Translations under genes and position numbers: made by a program
The notes under the pieces: generated by a model
Databases searched by the model: none
What the model was told of the DNA's origin: nothing
What the model saw: the letters and a program-made list of their open reading frames with translations, nothing else
DNA from: Vibrio ezurae NBRC 102218
GTDB taxonomy: Bacteria > Pseudomonadota > Gammaproteobacteria > Enterobacterales > Vibrionaceae
NCBI RefSeq assembly: GCF_000467185.1
Contig: NZ_BATM01000045.1
Coordinates: forward strand, 1 to 64,000
Direction: 5' to 3'
DNA length: 64,000 bases
Shown here: positions 9,714 through 21,162 of the stretch, one piece after another
How the letters are laid out: every line of letters begins with the position of its first letter
Position numbering within the stretch: the stretch's first letter is position 1

Positions 9714-11525
9714 GTGAAAGTATTACACACAGATATCGCGGTCATCGGCGCGGGGGGTGCCGGTCTTCGAACTGCTATCGCAGCAGCAGAAGCGAACCCT
9801 GAATTGGAAGTGGCTCTAATTTCCAAAGTTTACCCAATGCGCTCACACACAGTAGCGGCTGAAGGTGGATCTGCAGCCGTAGTCAAAGAAGAAGACAGCT
9901 TAGACAACCATTTCAATGATACTGTTGGTGGTGGTGACTGGCTTTGTGAGCAAGACGTTGTTGAATACTTTGTCGAAAATGCCACCCGTGAAATGATCCA
10001 AATGGAGCAATGGGGTTGCCCGTGGAGCCGTAAAGAAAATGGTGAAGTCAACGTTCGTCGTTTTGGCGGTATGAAAGTTGAGCGCACTTGGTTTGCGGCT
10101 GATAAAACCGGCTTCCATATGTTGCATACTCTTTTTCAAACTTCGATAAAATACCCACAAATCAAACGTTTTGACGAGTACTTTGTAGTTGACCTGTTGG
10201 TTGTAGACAATGAAGTGCAAGGCTTAATTGCCATTCATATGGCAGAGGGTGAGTTAGTCACTATCAAAGCAAAATCGGTGGTTCTTGCCACTGGCGGCGC
10301 AGGCCGTGTCTATCACACCAATACCAACGGCGGTATCGTGACCGGCGACGGTATGGCAATGGCTTATCGTCATGGCGTGCCTCTTCGTGACATGGAGTTT
10401 GTGCAATACCACCCAACAGGCTTACCCGGCACCGGTATTTTGATGACCGAAGGCTGTCGTGGTGAAGGCGGTATTATCGTCAACAAAGACGGCTATCGCT
10501 ATCTACAAGACTACGGTATGGGCCCTGAAACCCCCGTTGGTCAGCCAAAGAATAAATACATGGAGCTAGGCCCTCGCGATAAAGTATCGCAAGCGTTCTG
10601 GCACGAGCAACAAAAAGGCAATACCATCAAGCACCCACTGGGTGATGTGGTGCACCTAGACCTTCGTCACTTAGGCGAAGAGTATCTACAAGAGCGCCTG
10701 CCTTTCATTTGTGAACTGGCAAAAGCCTATGTCAACGTGGACCCAGCAAAAGAGCCAATCCCTATCCGTCCTACTGTTCACTACACCATGGGCGGTATTG
10801 AAACCAACCAAAGTTGTGAAACTCGTATTAAAGGTCTATTTGCAGTTGGTGAATGTGCGTCTGTTGGCCTACACGGCGCGAACCGCTTAGGTTCGAACTC
10901 TTTAGCAGAATTTGTCGTATTTGGTCGTGTTGCGGGTGAACACGCTGTGCAACGTGCCGCTGAGTTTGAAGGGTGGGACGACGACGCTATTCACTCTCAA
11001 GTTGAATTGGTTGAAGCACGTATTCAAGCCTTATTAAATCAAGAGGGTGATGAAAACTGGGCGACTATTCGTACCGAAATGGGACACACTATGGAAGCGG
11101 GCTGTGGTATCTATCGCAGTGAAGCGCTGATGCAGCAAACCATTGATAAACTGACAGAGCTTAAAAAACGCTATAAAAACATCAGTATCAAAGACAAAGG
11201 CAAAGTCTTCAACACTGATCTACTATACGCTATCGAAGTGGGTTACGGCCTAGAAGTCGCTGAGGCAATGGCTCATTCAGCGCTACTACGTAAAGAATCT
11301 CGTGGTGCGCACCAGCGTCTTGATGAAGGTTGTACAGAACGTGATGATGAGAACTTCTTAAAACACTCACTTGCATTCTATGCCCCAAACAAAGCCCCTA
11401 GCATCGACTATAGCTCAGTCAAAATCACTAAATCGCAACCTAAAGCTCGCCTCTATGGCGCTGCGGCAGAAGCGGCCGCCGCTGATGAAGAGAAAGCGAC
11501 GCACAACGCGAAGGAGCAACAGTAA
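9714..11525 (+). CDS. frdA: Fumarate reductase flavoprotein subunit
   Basis: FrdA is the catalytic subunit of menaquinol:fumarate reductase, facing the cytoplasm. The 603-aa protein opens with the FAD dinucleotide-binding motif GAGGAGL and has the flavin-linking histidine at residue 45 in [11 protein letters not shown]. Active-site regions include [20 protein letters not shown] and [10 protein letters not shown], and a FAD-binding [15 protein letters not shown] segment follows. The C-terminal tail is Ala-rich. The start ATG follows GGAGGATAACTGTGAA. Its stop TAA overlaps the frdB start (TAATG), so the operon is translationally coupled. No convincing FNR box was found upstream. Confidence 0.98.
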   Translation: MKVLHTDIAVIGAGGAGLRTAIAAAEANPELEVALISKVYPMRSHTVAAEGGSAAVVKEEDSLDNHFNDTVGGGDWLCEQDVVEYFVENATREMIQMEQWGCPWSRKENGEVNVRRFGGMKVERTWFAADKTGFHMLHTLFQTSIKYPQIKRFDEYFVVDLLVVDNEVQGLIAIHMAEGELVTIKAKSVVLATGGAGRVYHTNTNGGIVTGDGMAMAYRHGVPLRDMEFVQYHPTGLPGTGILMTEGCRGEGGIIVNKDGYRYLQDYGMGPETPVGQPKNKYMELGPRDKVSQAFWHEQQKGNTIKHPLGDVVHLDLRHLGEEYLQERLPFICELAKAYVNVDPAKEPIPIRPTVHYTMGGIETNQSCETRIKGLFAVGECASVGLHGANRLGSNSLAEFVVFGRVAGEHAVQRAAEFEGWDDDAIHSQVELVEARIQALLNQEGDENWATIRTEMGHTMEAGCGIYRSEALMQQTIDKLTELKKRYKNISIKDKGKVFNTDLLYAIEVGYGLEVAEAMAHSALLRKESRGAHQRLDEGCTERDDENFLKHSLAFYAPNKAPSIDYSSVKITKSQPKARLYGAAAEAAAADEEKATHNAKEQQ

Positions 11526-12262
11526 TGCCAGCTCGAATTCAAAAAGTAGACATTCTGCGTTACGACCCTGAAAAAGATTCAGAACCGTACATGCAAACCT
11601 TTGAAGTACCGTTTGATGAAACCATGTCGGTACTGGATGCGATTGGTTACATCAAAGATCATCTAGACAAAGACCTTGCCTATCGCTGGTCTTGCCGTAT
11701 GGCGATCTGTGGTTCATGTGGTCTCATGGTCAACAATGTACCTAAACTGGCCTGCAAGACCTTTCTGCGTGAATACCCGAATGGACTCACCATTGAGCCA
11801 TTAGCAAATTTCCCAATCGAAAAAGATCTGATTGTGGACATGACGCCGTTTATTGAACGCCTAGAAGCCATCAAGCCTTACATCATTGGCAATGATCGCA
11901 CTCCAGAAGATGGCACCAACCTACAGACACCAGAGCAAATGGCACGCTATAAGCAGTTTGCTGCGTGTATTAACTGTGGTCTTTGCTATGCAGCCTGTCC
12001 TCAGTTTGGCTTAAATCCTGATTTCCTAGGTCCAGCGGCGCTAACCCTAGCGCATCGCTATAACCTAGACAGTCGAGACAACGGCAAACAAGAACGTATG
12101 GAGCTGATCAACGGCGAAAATGGAGCTTGGGGCTGTACATTTGTCGGCTACTGCTCTGTGGTATGTCCAAAGAGTGTTGATCCTGCTGGCGCAGTAAACC
12201 AAGGCAAGATCGAATCTTCTAAAGATTTTGTAATTGCAATGCTGAAACCGGAGGATGCGTAA
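11525..12262 (+). CDS. frdB: Fumarate reductase iron-sulfur subunit
   Basis: FrdB carries the [2Fe-2S], [4Fe-4S] and [3Fe-4S] clusters that pass electrons from the membrane anchor to FrdA. The 245-aa protein has the plant-ferredoxin motif [14 protein letters not shown] with a later CKTF. Its bacterial-ferredoxin motifs are [12 protein letters not shown] and [17 protein letters not shown]. It overlaps frdA by one base at the start and frdC by one base at the end, so subunit stoichiometry is likely set by coupled translation. Confidence 0.98.
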   Translation: MPARIQKVDILRYDPEKDSEPYMQTFEVPFDETMSVLDAIGYIKDHLDKDLAYRWSCRMAICGSCGLMVNNVPKLACKTFLREYPNGLTIEPLANFPIEKDLIVDMTPFIERLEAIKPYIIGNDRTPEDGTNLQTPEQMARYKQFAACINCGLCYAACPQFGLNPDFLGPAALTLAHRYNLDSRDNGKQERMELINGENGAWGCTFVGYCSVVCPKSVDPAGAVNQGKIESSKDFVIAMLKPEDA

Positions 12263-12645
12263 TGAGTAATCGTAAACCTTACGTACGTGACATGAAGCGT
12301 ACATGGTGGAAGAACCATCCATTCTATCGCACCTACATGCTACGAGAAGCCACTGTACTTCCTTTGATTTTGTTCACCCTATTTATCACTATCGGTTTAG
12401 GGGCGCTGGTAAAAGGTCCTGAGGCTTGGGCAAGTTGGCTTGAGTTTATGAGCTCACCTGTCGTCATCATTATTAATATTTTGGCATTACTTGGCAGTTT
12501 GTTCCATGCGTTTACCTTCTTTAATATGATGCCGCAAGTGATGCCTTTACGCTTCAAAGGAAAGCCTATCGATGCTAAGACTATCGTGCTGGCGCAATGG
12601 GCAGTAGTTGCCTTTATTTCTTTAATTGTTCTCATCATTGTCTAA
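12262..12645 (+). CDS. frdC: Fumarate reductase membrane anchor subunit C
   Basis: A 127-aa anchor protein with three hydrophobic helices, which together with FrdD binds menaquinol and tethers FrdAB to the inner membrane. N-terminal [20 protein letters not shown] is characteristic of FrdC, as are [17 protein letters not shown] (quinone/helix II region) and a C-terminal hydrophobic helix. The ATG overlaps the frdB stop (TAATG), keeping the same coupling seen between frdA and frdB. Confidence 0.97.
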   Translation: MSNRKPYVRDMKRTWWKNHPFYRTYMLREATVLPLILFTLFITIGLGALVKGPEAWASWLEFMSSPVVIIINILALLGSLFHAFTFFNMMPQVMPLRFKGKPIDAKTIVLAQWAVVAFISLIVLIIV

Positions 12646-12655
12646 GGAGTCGAAT

Positions 12656-13018
12656 GTGATCAATAAACACCCTAAACGTTCTGACGAGCCCGTATGGTGG
12701 GGGCTATTTGGTGCGGGTGGTTCATGGTTTGCCATGATCACTCCCGTCACCATTTTTGTTCTCGGTATTCTGGTACCACTTGGGATTATCGATGCCAATG
12801 CCATGAGCTATGAGCGCGTCTCGGCGTTTGTAAAAACCATTATCGGTGCACTGTTTGTGATTGCCACAATCGCGCTTCCGATGTGGCATGCCATGCACCG
12901 TGTTCACCACGGTATGCACGATCTTAAACTGCATACCGGCGTGGCTGGCAAAGTTGCTGTGTATTTTACCGCTGCATTTTTTAGTGGCTTAGCGGTGGTA
13001 TTTGTCTTCATGGTGTAA
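12656..13018 (+). CDS. frdD: Fumarate reductase membrane anchor subunit D
   Basis: The second anchor subunit, 120 aa with three hydrophobic helices. Typical FrdD sequence includes [20 protein letters not shown] at the N-terminus and [16 protein letters not shown] in the loop before the last helix. I place the start at GTG 12656, because a near-perfect AAGGAG lies 8 bases upstream and this aligns with the E. coli N-terminus. The frame is open to 12626, but that would overlap frdC. An in-register ATG at 12654 is immediately followed by TGA. It is the last gene of the operon. Confidence 0.96.
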   Translation: MINKHPKRSDEPVWWGLFGAGGSWFAMITPVTIFVLGILVPLGIIDANAMSYERVSAFVKTIIGALFVIATIALPMWHAMHRVHHGMHDLKLHTGVAGKVAVYFTAAFFSGLAVVFVFMV

Positions 13019-13038
13019 ACCTAGATTGGAGACAAACA

Positions 13039-13068
13039 AAAGGCCGCTGTGAAAACAGCGGCCTTTTT
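13039..13068. terminator. Bidirectional terminator between frdD and efp
   Basis: AGGCCGCTGT/ACAGCGGCCT forms a 10-bp GC-rich stem with a GAAA-type loop, flanked by A and T runs. It suits the convergent frdD (+) and efp (-) genes. Confidence 0.92.
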
Positions 13069-13088
13069 AATGTTTGATTGTCAGTGGA

Positions 13089-13655
13089 TTACTTTACACG
13101 TCCAACGTATTCGCCAGAGCGAGTATCACACTTAACCACTTCACCAATTTGGATGAATAGAGGAACACGAACAACAGCACCTGTTGATAGTGTTGCAGGC
13201 TTACCGCCAGTACCTTGAGTATCGCCTTTCAGACCTGGATCTGTTTCAACAACTTCAAGCTCAACAAAGTTTGGTGGAGTCACTACAATTGGATTACCGT
13301 TCCAAAGCGTGATCATACAAGTGTTGTTTTCAACAAGCCATTTAGCGCTATCACCAACCGCTTTCACGTCAGCTGCAATTTGCTCAAATGTTTCGTTGTT
13401 CATAAAGTGGTAGAATTCGCCGTCTGAATATAGATAATCTAGGTCGATATCTAGAACGTCAGCAAGCTCAACAGATTCACCAGACTTAAATGTTTTCTCT
13501 AGAACCTTGCCTGATAGTAGTTTACGAACTTTAACGCGGTTAAATGCTTGGCCTTTACCCGGTTTTACATATTCGTTTTCTAGAATTGAACATGGCTCGT
13601 TATCGAGCATGAACTTTAAACCGCCCTTGAATTCATTGGTGCTTACAGTAGCCAT
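13089..13655 (-). CDS. efp: Elongation factor P
   Basis: EF-P binds between the P and E sites of the ribosome and relieves stalling at consecutive prolines. The 188-aa protein has the expected three beta-barrel domains. The modified lysine is Lys34 in [10 protein letters not shown], the loop recognised by EpmA; EpmB supplies the (R)-beta-lysine. The C-terminal [18 protein letters not shown] is typical. It is divergent from epmB, whose start is only 33 bp away. Its ribosome-binding site is AAAGAGGAAAAA. Confidence 0.98.
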   Translation of the reverse strand: MATVSTNEFKGGLKFMLDNEPCSILENEYVKPGKGQAFNRVKVRKLLSGKVLEKTFKSGESVELADVLDIDLDYLYSDGEFYHFMNNETFEQIAADVKAVGDSAKWLVENNTCMITLWNGNPIVVTPPNFVELEVVETDPGLKGDTQGTGGKPATLSTGAVVRVPLFIQIGEVVKCDTRSGEYVGRVK

Positions 13656-13688
13656 TTTTTCCTCTTTTTATTCTTAGAGTAAGTTTTA

Positions 13689-14711
13689 ATGTCGCATATA
13701 ATAACCCAAAAATCGGTATCTGTTGAAAAAAACTGGTTGCAACAACTGGCGAATGGGATCTCAGATCCGACCGAACTGCTCTCAATGCTGGATATTGACC
13801 CTCAAGATGATGAAAACCGTTTATCGGCTCGTAAACTTTTTGCACAGCGAGTGCCTGTAAGCTTTGTTGAGAGAATGGAAAAAGGCAACATCAACGACCC
13901 TCTTTTACGACAAGTGTTACCTGTAGATGCGGAATTTAATGAGGTGGCAGGATACAGCACTGATCCATTATTAGAGCAAGACAACGAACAACCAAGCTTA
14001 CTGCACAAATATAAAAACCGTGTGCTACTGGTATTTAAAGGCAGCTGCGCTATCAATTGTCGCTACTGTTTCCGCCGCCATTTCCCATACGCAGACAACA
14101 AAGGTGGTAAGTCTGTTTGGCAAAACAACTTAGACTATATTGCCCAACATCCAGAGATCAATGAAGTGATCCTCTCTGGAGGTGACCCTTTAATGGCCAA
14201 AGATCATGAGTTGCAATGGTTCATCACCCAATTACAGCAAATTGAGCATGTACGCACTTTACGTATCCACTCTCGATTGCCGGTAGTGATTCCAGATCGC
14301 ATTACCGACTCTCTGTGTCGTATGTTTAACGAAAGCGCTTTAAACATCGTTTTGGTCACCCATATTAATCACCCTAACGAAATTAACGCTGAGTTTGCCG
14401 CAGCTATGTTTAAGCTAAAACAAAGTCAGGTAACGTTACTCAATCAAGGGGTCATGTTAAAAGGCGTGAATGATGACGTGTCTGTACTGAAAGCCCTCAG
14501 CGAGAAGCTGTTTGATGCTGGAATTTTACCGTATTACATGCACGTATTAGATAAAGTGCAAGGCGCTGCACATTTTCATATTAGCGATGATCAAGCGAGA
14601 ACCTTAATCGCCGACTTAATGAAAGAAGTCTCTGGCTACCTAATCCCCTCTCTTACCCGAGAAATTGGTGGCAGAGCCAGTAAAACCCCTTTAGATCTGC
14701 ATTTAGAATAA
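13689..14711 (+). CDS. epmB: EF-P beta-lysylation protein EpmB (lysine 2,3-aminomutase family)
   Basis: EpmB (YjeK) is a radical-SAM, PLP-dependent aminomutase that converts lysine to (R)-beta-lysine for EF-P modification. The 340-aa protein has the radical-SAM cluster motif CAINCRYCFRRHFPY (CxxxCxxC, about 120-127), then EVILSGGDPLM for SAM binding. It ends with the family-typical LIPSLTREIGGRASKTPLDL. It is shorter than clostridial KamA, as expected for EpmB. It is transcribed divergently from efp, its functional partner. Confidence 0.96.
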   Translation: MSHIITQKSVSVEKNWLQQLANGISDPTELLSMLDIDPQDDENRLSARKLFAQRVPVSFVERMEKGNINDPLLRQVLPVDAEFNEVAGYSTDPLLEQDNEQPSLLHKYKNRVLLVFKGSCAINCRYCFRRHFPYADNKGGKSVWQNNLDYIAQHPEINEVILSGGDPLMAKDHELQWFITQLQQIEHVRTLRIHSRLPVVIPDRITDSLCRMFNESALNIVLVTHINHPNEINAEFAAAMFKLKQSQVTLLNQGVMLKGVNDDVSVLKALSEKLFDAGILPYYMHVLDKVQGAAHFHISDDQARTLIADLMKEVSGYLIPSLTREIGGRASKTPLDLHLE

Positions 14712-14747
14712 AAAAACCTCGCTGAGCTATAGCGTTCGCGAGGTTTA
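14711..14747 (-). terminator. Terminator for the secreted-protein gene
   Basis: AACCTCGC (14715-14722) pairs with GCGAGGTT (14738-14745). On the minus strand the stem is followed by a run of T, so it mainly serves the gene at 14774-15337. It may also slow readthrough from epmB. Confidence 0.7.
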
Positions 14748-14773
14748 AGAATATAGAACGAGTGAGCTATCGG

Positions 14774-15337
14774 CTACTTAGCAAAGTTCACGATAGGGAA
14801 ACACTTAAAGAAACCATTGTCAGCACAGTTGATAAGACCAATCTGTACGCCGTCAATCTTCTCTGTTTTGTTGAAGATACCTAGCTGGAAGTTAGATTCC
14901 TTAGATAAGCTCACAACAGCAACATCAGCGATGGTTTTACCTTTGGAGATGTTTGCTACACCCAAGTTTAAGCCTTTCACATTGTTCGTAATGTTAACCG
15001 CACTAATATTAGCACCTGTCGTATTACCTGGGTTCCAGTTAAATAGACCAAACGCCGCACCGGTCATTTGTTTATTAACTTTAGAACCGCCAAAGAAAAA
15101 GCTTAAGTTAACCCCGGTCATATTATCGCGTTCAGACATACCGAGCACTGAGATATCCAGTCCTTTAACTTCACGAACTTGACCATGTAATACAGATAGA
15201 CGAACACCGCCCACAGAGTCTGCATTTGGCGCATTAAAACCATTTAGAGATGAGAACATTACCGGAGTACTTTCAGCCATTGCAAAAGGTGAAGCAAGGG
15301 CCAGTGTCGCTGTTACTGCTAATAGTCGTTTTTTCAT
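14774..15337 (-). CDS. Conserved secreted protein of unknown function
   Basis: A 187-aa protein with a clear Sec signal peptide, MKKRLLAVTATLALASPFAMA followed by E. I use ATG 15337; the frame extends farther upstream without support. The mature part is built of repeated Gly/Asn-rich strands of the type TGVNLSFFFGG, TGANISAVNITN, GLNLGVANISKG and GVQIGLINC. This looks like a beta-solenoid or surface-repeat fold. The C-terminus has a Cys pair (NCADNGFFKCFP) that could form a disulfide. Vibrio relatives are, from memory, sometimes labelled PHA synthase, but nothing here resembles an alpha/beta-hydrolase. Function is unknown; an outer-membrane or periplasmic location is inferred. Confidence 0.75.
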   Translation of the reverse strand: MKKRLLAVTATLALASPFAMAESTPVMFSSLNGFNAPNADSVGGVRLSVLHGQVREVKGLDISVLGMSERDNMTGVNLSFFFGGSKVNKQMTGAAFGLFNWNPGNTTGANISAVNITNNVKGLNLGVANISKGKTIADVAVVSLSKESNFQLGIFNKTEKIDGVQIGLINCADNGFFKCFPIVNFAK

Positions 15338-15458
15338 TTTAAAATCCATCTTATTGATTACAACTCTATTTGGCTTGGGTCTCAAACCGTCACCAATAAA
15401 GCATAAAACAAAATAAACTAATTGCATATGAAATATAATTATTTCATGTATTTACCCA

Positions 15459-15487
15459 TAAAAAAGCCCCTGCAATCGCAAGGGCTA
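15459..15487 (-). terminator. Rho-independent terminator after ybiT
   Basis: On the minus strand AGCCCTTGC pairs with GCAGGGGCT around a GATT loop and is followed by six T residues. Confidence 0.88.
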
Positions 15488-15513
15488 TCATCAATCATTA
15501 GGCTTGGCTTTAC

Positions 15514-17106
15514 TTAGCTATCAATACCACGATTTTTCAAGAACTCAGCGTAAGTACCACGGAAGTCGTTGATCTTACCGTCTTTAATTTCAAGAATGCG
15601 CGTTGCCAACGAATCAACAAATACACGGTCGTGAGAAACGAAGAACAAAGTGCCTTTGTAGTTCTCAAGTGCTAAGTTTAGCGATTCGATAGATTCCATA
15701 TCCATGTGGTTGGTGGGTTCATCCATCAATAAGATGTTTGGCTTGTGCATCATGATCTTGCCTAACAGCATACGACCTTGCTCACCACCAGACAGCACTT
15801 GAACGGGCTTCTTGATATCGTCTTGACCAAACAGCATACGGCCTAGGAAGCTACGTACCACTTGCTCATCGTCGCCTTCTTGACGCCATTGCGCCATCCA
15901 GTCAAACACTTTCAAGTCTTCTTCAAAGTCGTGCGCATGATCTTGAGCGTAGTAACCAATGTTTGAGTTTTCAGACCACTTGTACTCACCGCTACGAGGC
16001 GCTAGTGAACCCGCTAATGTGTTCAGCAGCGTTGTTTTACCCACGCCGTTTTCACCGATGATCGCAACGCGCTCGCCCACTTCAAAAATGGCATTAAAGT
16101 CAGCATATAAGTCGTCTTCAAAACCTTGCGTTAGGTTTTCAATCACCAAGGCATTACGGAACAACTCTTTAGATTGCTCAAAACGAATGAATGGGTTTTG
16201 ACGGCTTGATGCTTTCACTTCATCCAATTGGATCTTATCAATCTGCTTAGCACGAGAAGTGGCTTGTTTCGCTTTTGAAGCATTCGCTGAGAAGCGAGAA
16301 ACGAAAGTTTGCAGTTCAGCAATTTGCGCTTTTTTCTTAGCGTTATCAGACAATAGACGCTCACGAGCTTGAGTCGCCGCAGTCATGTATTCGTCGTAGT
16401 TGCCAGGGTATAGACGCAACTCACCGTAGTCTAAATCAGCCATGTGAGTACATACTGAGTTTAAGAAGTGACGGTCATGCGAGATGATAATCATGGTGCA
16501 GTTACGTTGGTTCAACGTCTCTTCCAACCAACGAATAGTATCCATATCCAAGTTGTTGGTAGGTTCATCAAGTAGCATGATGTGCGGGTCAGCAAATAGC
16601 ACCTGTGCCAATAGCACACGCAATTTCCAACCTGGAGCCACTTCGCTCATCAAGCCGTAATGCTGTTCTTCAGGAATACCGACCGCAAGCAATAATTCGC
16701 CCGCTTTCGCTTCCGCCATGTAACCGTCCATTTCCGCGAACTCAACCTCAAGGTCAGCCACTTTCATGCCGTCTTCTTCACTCATTTCTGCCAATGAGTA
16801 GATGCGGTCACGCTCTTGCTTTACTGCCCAAAGCTCTTTGTAACCCATAACAACGGTATCGATTACAGTAAATTCTTCGTAGGCAAACTGGTCCTGATTT
16901 AGCTTAGCCACGCGTTCATTAGGATCGTAACTAACATTACCACCAGAAGGCTCAAGTTCGCCGCTCAAGATCTTCATGAAAGTGGACTTACCACAACCAT
17001 TTGCACCGATCAGACCGTAGCGATTGCCCTCGCCAAATTTAACCGAGATATTTTCAAATAAAGGCTTAGCGCCAAATTGTTGAGTGATGTTAGCTGTGGA
17101 AATCAA
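15514..17106 (-). CDS. ybiT: ABC-F family ATPase YbiT
   Basis: A soluble ABC-F protein of 530 aa with no membrane domain. This family binds the ribosome near the E site and influences elongation or stalled complexes. Both ATPase domains are intact: Walker A GANGCGKS (about 34-41) and GENGVGKT, the second-domain signature LSGGEQGRM, and Walker [11 protein letters not shown] and [10 protein letters not shown]. The first signature is the atypical [12 protein letters not shown] characteristic of YbiT. The linker between domains is rich in Lys and Ala ([15 protein letters not shown]). The match to E. coli YbiT is high throughout; it is not EttA, Uup or YheS. Confidence 0.94.
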   Translation of the reverse strand: MISTANITQQFGAKPLFENISVKFGEGNRYGLIGANGCGKSTFMKILSGELEPSGGNVSYDPNERVAKLNQDQFAYEEFTVIDTVVMGYKELWAVKQERDRIYSLAEMSEEDGMKVADLEVEFAEMDGYMAEAKAGELLLAVGIPEEQHYGLMSEVAPGWKLRVLLAQVLFADPHIMLLDEPTNNLDMDTIRWLEETLNQRNCTMIIISHDRHFLNSVCTHMADLDYGELRLYPGNYDEYMTAATQARERLLSDNAKKKAQIAELQTFVSRFSANASKAKQATSRAKQIDKIQLDEVKASSRQNPFIRFEQSKELFRNALVIENLTQGFEDDLYADFNAIFEVGERVAIIGENGVGKTTLLNTLAGSLAPRSGEYKWSENSNIGYYAQDHAHDFEEDLKVFDWMAQWRQEGDDEQVVRSFLGRMLFGQDDIKKPVQVLSGGEQGRMLLGKIMMHKPNILLMDEPTNHMDMESIESLNLALENYKGTLFFVSHDRVFVDSLATRILEIKDGKINDFRGTYAEFLKNRGIDS

Positions 17107-17263
17107 ATCAGACCCTTATGCGTTGAATATTTTTAACCGCGCAAAGGTACTCGTTTGCGGGAAAAATAGCCAGTAAAGTTTGAGCTAGAGCACAGGTTTA
17201 TTCGGTTATAACACTCGTAGGAAGGGATAAATCGCTTATTCAGATACATTCACATCATTTATG

Positions 17264-17307
17264 CCCTCTAAGTAAGTGCTCAGCAAGCTGAGCATCTACT
17301 TAAAGGG
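17264..17307. repeat. Long imperfect stem-loop between ybiT and modF-like genes
   Basis: Nested inverted repeats CCCT...AGGG, AAGTA...TACTT and GCTCAGC/GCTGAGC with a 2-base centre make a tall hairpin just after the stop of the modF-like gene. There is no T-run, so it is not a standard terminator. It may protect the 3' end or slow polymerase. Confidence 0.55.
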
Positions 17308-17321
17308 TTCGGCTATAACGA

Positions 17322-18758
17322 CTAGCTAATCACCAGTTGATGGCCTTCGGCGACAGGTTCAAAGTCAATGAAGTGGTCGATGGCTTCTAAGGCATCTTCT
17401 GCGTAGTGAGTCACGTACAGCAGTTGGCTCATGTTGGTTTTAGCGATGCGATTTAGCACAAAGAACACCAACTTACGGTTAATGTAATCAAGCCCTTGGT
17501 ACGGTTCATCTAGCACGAGTAATGCAGGTTGCTTAATTAAGGCGCGACCTATCAGTAATAGTCGCTGCTGTCCGTAATCTAAACTCTTAAAGCCAATCTT
17601 CTCAAACTCGCTCATTTCCAGCACTTTTAGCCATTGCTGAGCAAGTTGAATCTGTTTCTTACTCGGTTTTTCATACAAACCGATGCTATCAAAGAAACCC
17701 GACAGCAATACATCTAAGGCGCTGCAATTTACGCGGTACTGCAAATGCAGTGCTGACGACACTATGCCGATTTGCTTCTTGATATCCCAAATGCTTTCGC
17801 CAGAGCCGCGCTTCATACCTAGCACAGAAATATCATTGCTGTAGCACTGCGGATGGTCACCCATGATCAAGCCTAACAAGGTACTTTTACCACAACCATT
17901 TGGCCCGCGGATTTGCCAGTGCTGACCTATTTTAGCTTGCCAAGTAAAGTCTTTGAAAATGACCCCATCCAGATATTCCACTTTGACGTTTTGCATATCA
18001 ATTAAAGGATCAAGCAGCTGCTTCTGCTCATGGTAAGACTCAAGAAGTTCAAACACACCGCCACTCTTTTGTTGTGACAGCTTCTTGATGTGTTGCTTGA
18101 TAGGATGGTTGTGCCACTCTTCTAAGGTCATGGTTTGGGTCAAAGAGTGATGGTCAAACAAAGCCACATGGCTGATACAAGTTGGCAATTCATCTTCACG
18201 AGAAGTAATGACAATCAGTTGCATTTGCTCGGCGCACACGTTGAGTAGCTGACTTAGAGCCAGTCGGTGCGCAGTATCTAACCCTGTATAAGGTTCATCC
18301 AAAATCAATAGTTGCGGCTTAGTCACTAAAGCGCGAGCAAGCATAGCGCGACGTGTTTCGCCCGTAGAAAGTTGACGGAAAGGACGCTGACGTAGTTCAC
18401 CCAGATCCGTTTTCTCAATCACCTCTTCCAACTCGGCTTGAGTACAGCCCATGTTTAAGATCAGTTGCTCAACCGTTGAACCGTAATCAATGCTGTCTTG
18501 AAAGTCAGTTTCGTCTTTTGCGATCTCTTCTTCTAACAAGCGTTGCTGATGAAGCAAAGAAACACATGCTATGCGTGACACTCTATCCGACACATCTCCA
18601 GAATTTGGCTCAAGCTCACCACTTAATAGCTGAACAATTAGCGCTGAACACTGGCTTTGTGAAGAAAATATTCCCCAATGTTGGCCAGCATCAATTTGCC
18701 AATCGGCGATAGACAGCTCCGCCATGCCATCCTTGTACTTCAATTTCTGTATATGCAT
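17322..18758 (-). CDS. ModF-like tandem ABC ATPase with a degenerate first Walker A
   Basis: A 478-aa protein made of two ABC ATPase domains without membrane segments, resembling ModF/PhrA, whose role is uncertain (molybdenum-linked in E. coli by operon position). Domain 2 is intact: GPNGCGKST, signature LDYGQQRLLLI and Walker B LLVLDEPYQGLD; the stretch SGESIWDIKKQIGIVSS also matches ModF. Domain 1 keeps its signature LSTGETRRAML and Walker B LLILDEPYTGLD. Its P-loop reads GIFSSQSQCSALI (about 29-41), missing the Gly-Lys-Ser, so ATP binding at that site is probably lost. No molybdate transport genes lie nearby. Confidence 0.82.
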   Translation of the reverse strand: MHIQKLKYKDGMAELSIADWQIDAGQHWGIFSSQSQCSALIVQLLSGELEPNSGDVSDRVSRIACVSLLHQQRLLEEEIAKDETDFQDSIDYGSTVEQLILNMGCTQAELEEVIEKTDLGELRQRPFRQLSTGETRRAMLARALVTKPQLLILDEPYTGLDTAHRLALSQLLNVCAEQMQLIVITSREDELPTCISHVALFDHHSLTQTMTLEEWHNHPIKQHIKKLSQQKSGGVFELLESYHEQKQLLDPLIDMQNVKVEYLDGVIFKDFTWQAKIGQHWQIRGPNGCGKSTLLGLIMGDHPQCYSNDISVLGMKRGSGESIWDIKKQIGIVSSALHLQYRVNCSALDVLLSGFFDSIGLYEKPSKKQIQLAQQWLKVLEMSEFEKIGFKSLDYGQQRLLLIGRALIKQPALLVLDEPYQGLDYINRKLVFFVLNRIAKTNMSQLLYVTHYAEDALEAIDHFIDFEPVAEGHQLVIS

Positions 18759-18846
18759 CTTTTTTCTCTAACTGTTCAGATAAACTAAGTGTGCAAGATA
18801 TTGGCAGAGAAAACTAGTGGATCTAATTTTGCAGATATTACGCCCA

Positions 18847-18876
18847 TAAAAAAACGCCACTCAAATGAGTGACGTT
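18847..18876 (-). terminator. Rho-independent terminator after groEL
   Basis: Minus strand ACGTCACTCA pairs with TGAGTGGCGT (one G-T pair) around a TT loop and is followed by seven T residues. Confidence 0.9.
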
Positions 18877-18936
18877 TAATACGCGATTTAGCTCTCTTGG
18901 ATTACAAGAATGGAAAGCTAATGCAATGCTTTCACA

Positions 18937-20616
<1,680 letters not shown>

Positions 20617-20643
20617 TTAGTTGTTGATTCAGATAATGGTTAC

Positions 20644-20934
20644 TTATTCAACAATTGCCATGATGTCGTTTTCAGACATGATGAGCACTTCTTTGCCATC
20701 AATCTTTTCAGTTTTAGTGCCGTAGCCTTCAGCGAAGATTACTGTGTCACCAACTTGAACGTCTAGAGGTTGCACTGTGCCGTTCTCTAGGATGCGACCT
20801 TTACCGACAGCAAGGATTTTACCGCGAGTAGATTTCTCAGCAGCAGAACCAGTTAGTACGATGCCGCCAGCAGATTTTGATTCAACTTCTTGACGCTCAA
20901 CGATAACTCGATCATGTAATGGACGAATATTCAT
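20644..20934 (-). CDS. groES: Co-chaperonin GroES (10 kDa)
   Basis: GroES is the heptameric lid of the GroEL cage. The 96-aa protein begins [16 protein letters not shown] and contains the mobile loop [18 protein letters not shown], including the hydrophobic IVL contact with GroEL, and ends ENDIMAIVE. Its start ATG has TAGGAG upstream. It is first in the groES-groEL operon; a sigma-32-like promoter lies about 70 bp upstream. Confidence 0.99.
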   Translation of the reverse strand: MNIRPLHDRVIVERQEVESKSAGGIVLTGSAAEKSTRGKILAVGKGRILENGTVQPLDVQVGDTVIFAEGYGTKTEKIDGKEVLIMSENDIMAIVE

Positions 20935-21001
20935 CGATTGATTCTCCTAAATTGTATTTCTAACAAATGATAAAATGCCGTTTCTTGGCTAGTGAAGAAT
21001 A

Positions 21002-21029
21002 TGTTGGGGACAATACGGGTGATCCCAAG
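21002..21029 (-). promoter_or_regulatory. Sigma-32 (heat-shock) type promoter of groESL
   Basis: On the minus strand CTTGGGA (21023-21029) and CCCCAACA (21002-21009) are 13 bp apart. This fits the RpoH pattern CTTGAAA-N13-15-CCCCATnT, with the CCCC core intact. It lies about 70 bp upstream of groES, the expected place. Assignment is by consensus and position. Confidence 0.75.
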
Positions 21030-21162
21030 GGTAAAAACGGAGTTTTTTACAAAAACTTCATATTAATGTGCGCTTTGATTACCTAATCGCTTTGTTTCCC
21101 CCTCTGGTTGAAAGTGCACTTACAGGGTATTCTATGCCTCCAATCAAACCAGCAGAATCTAG

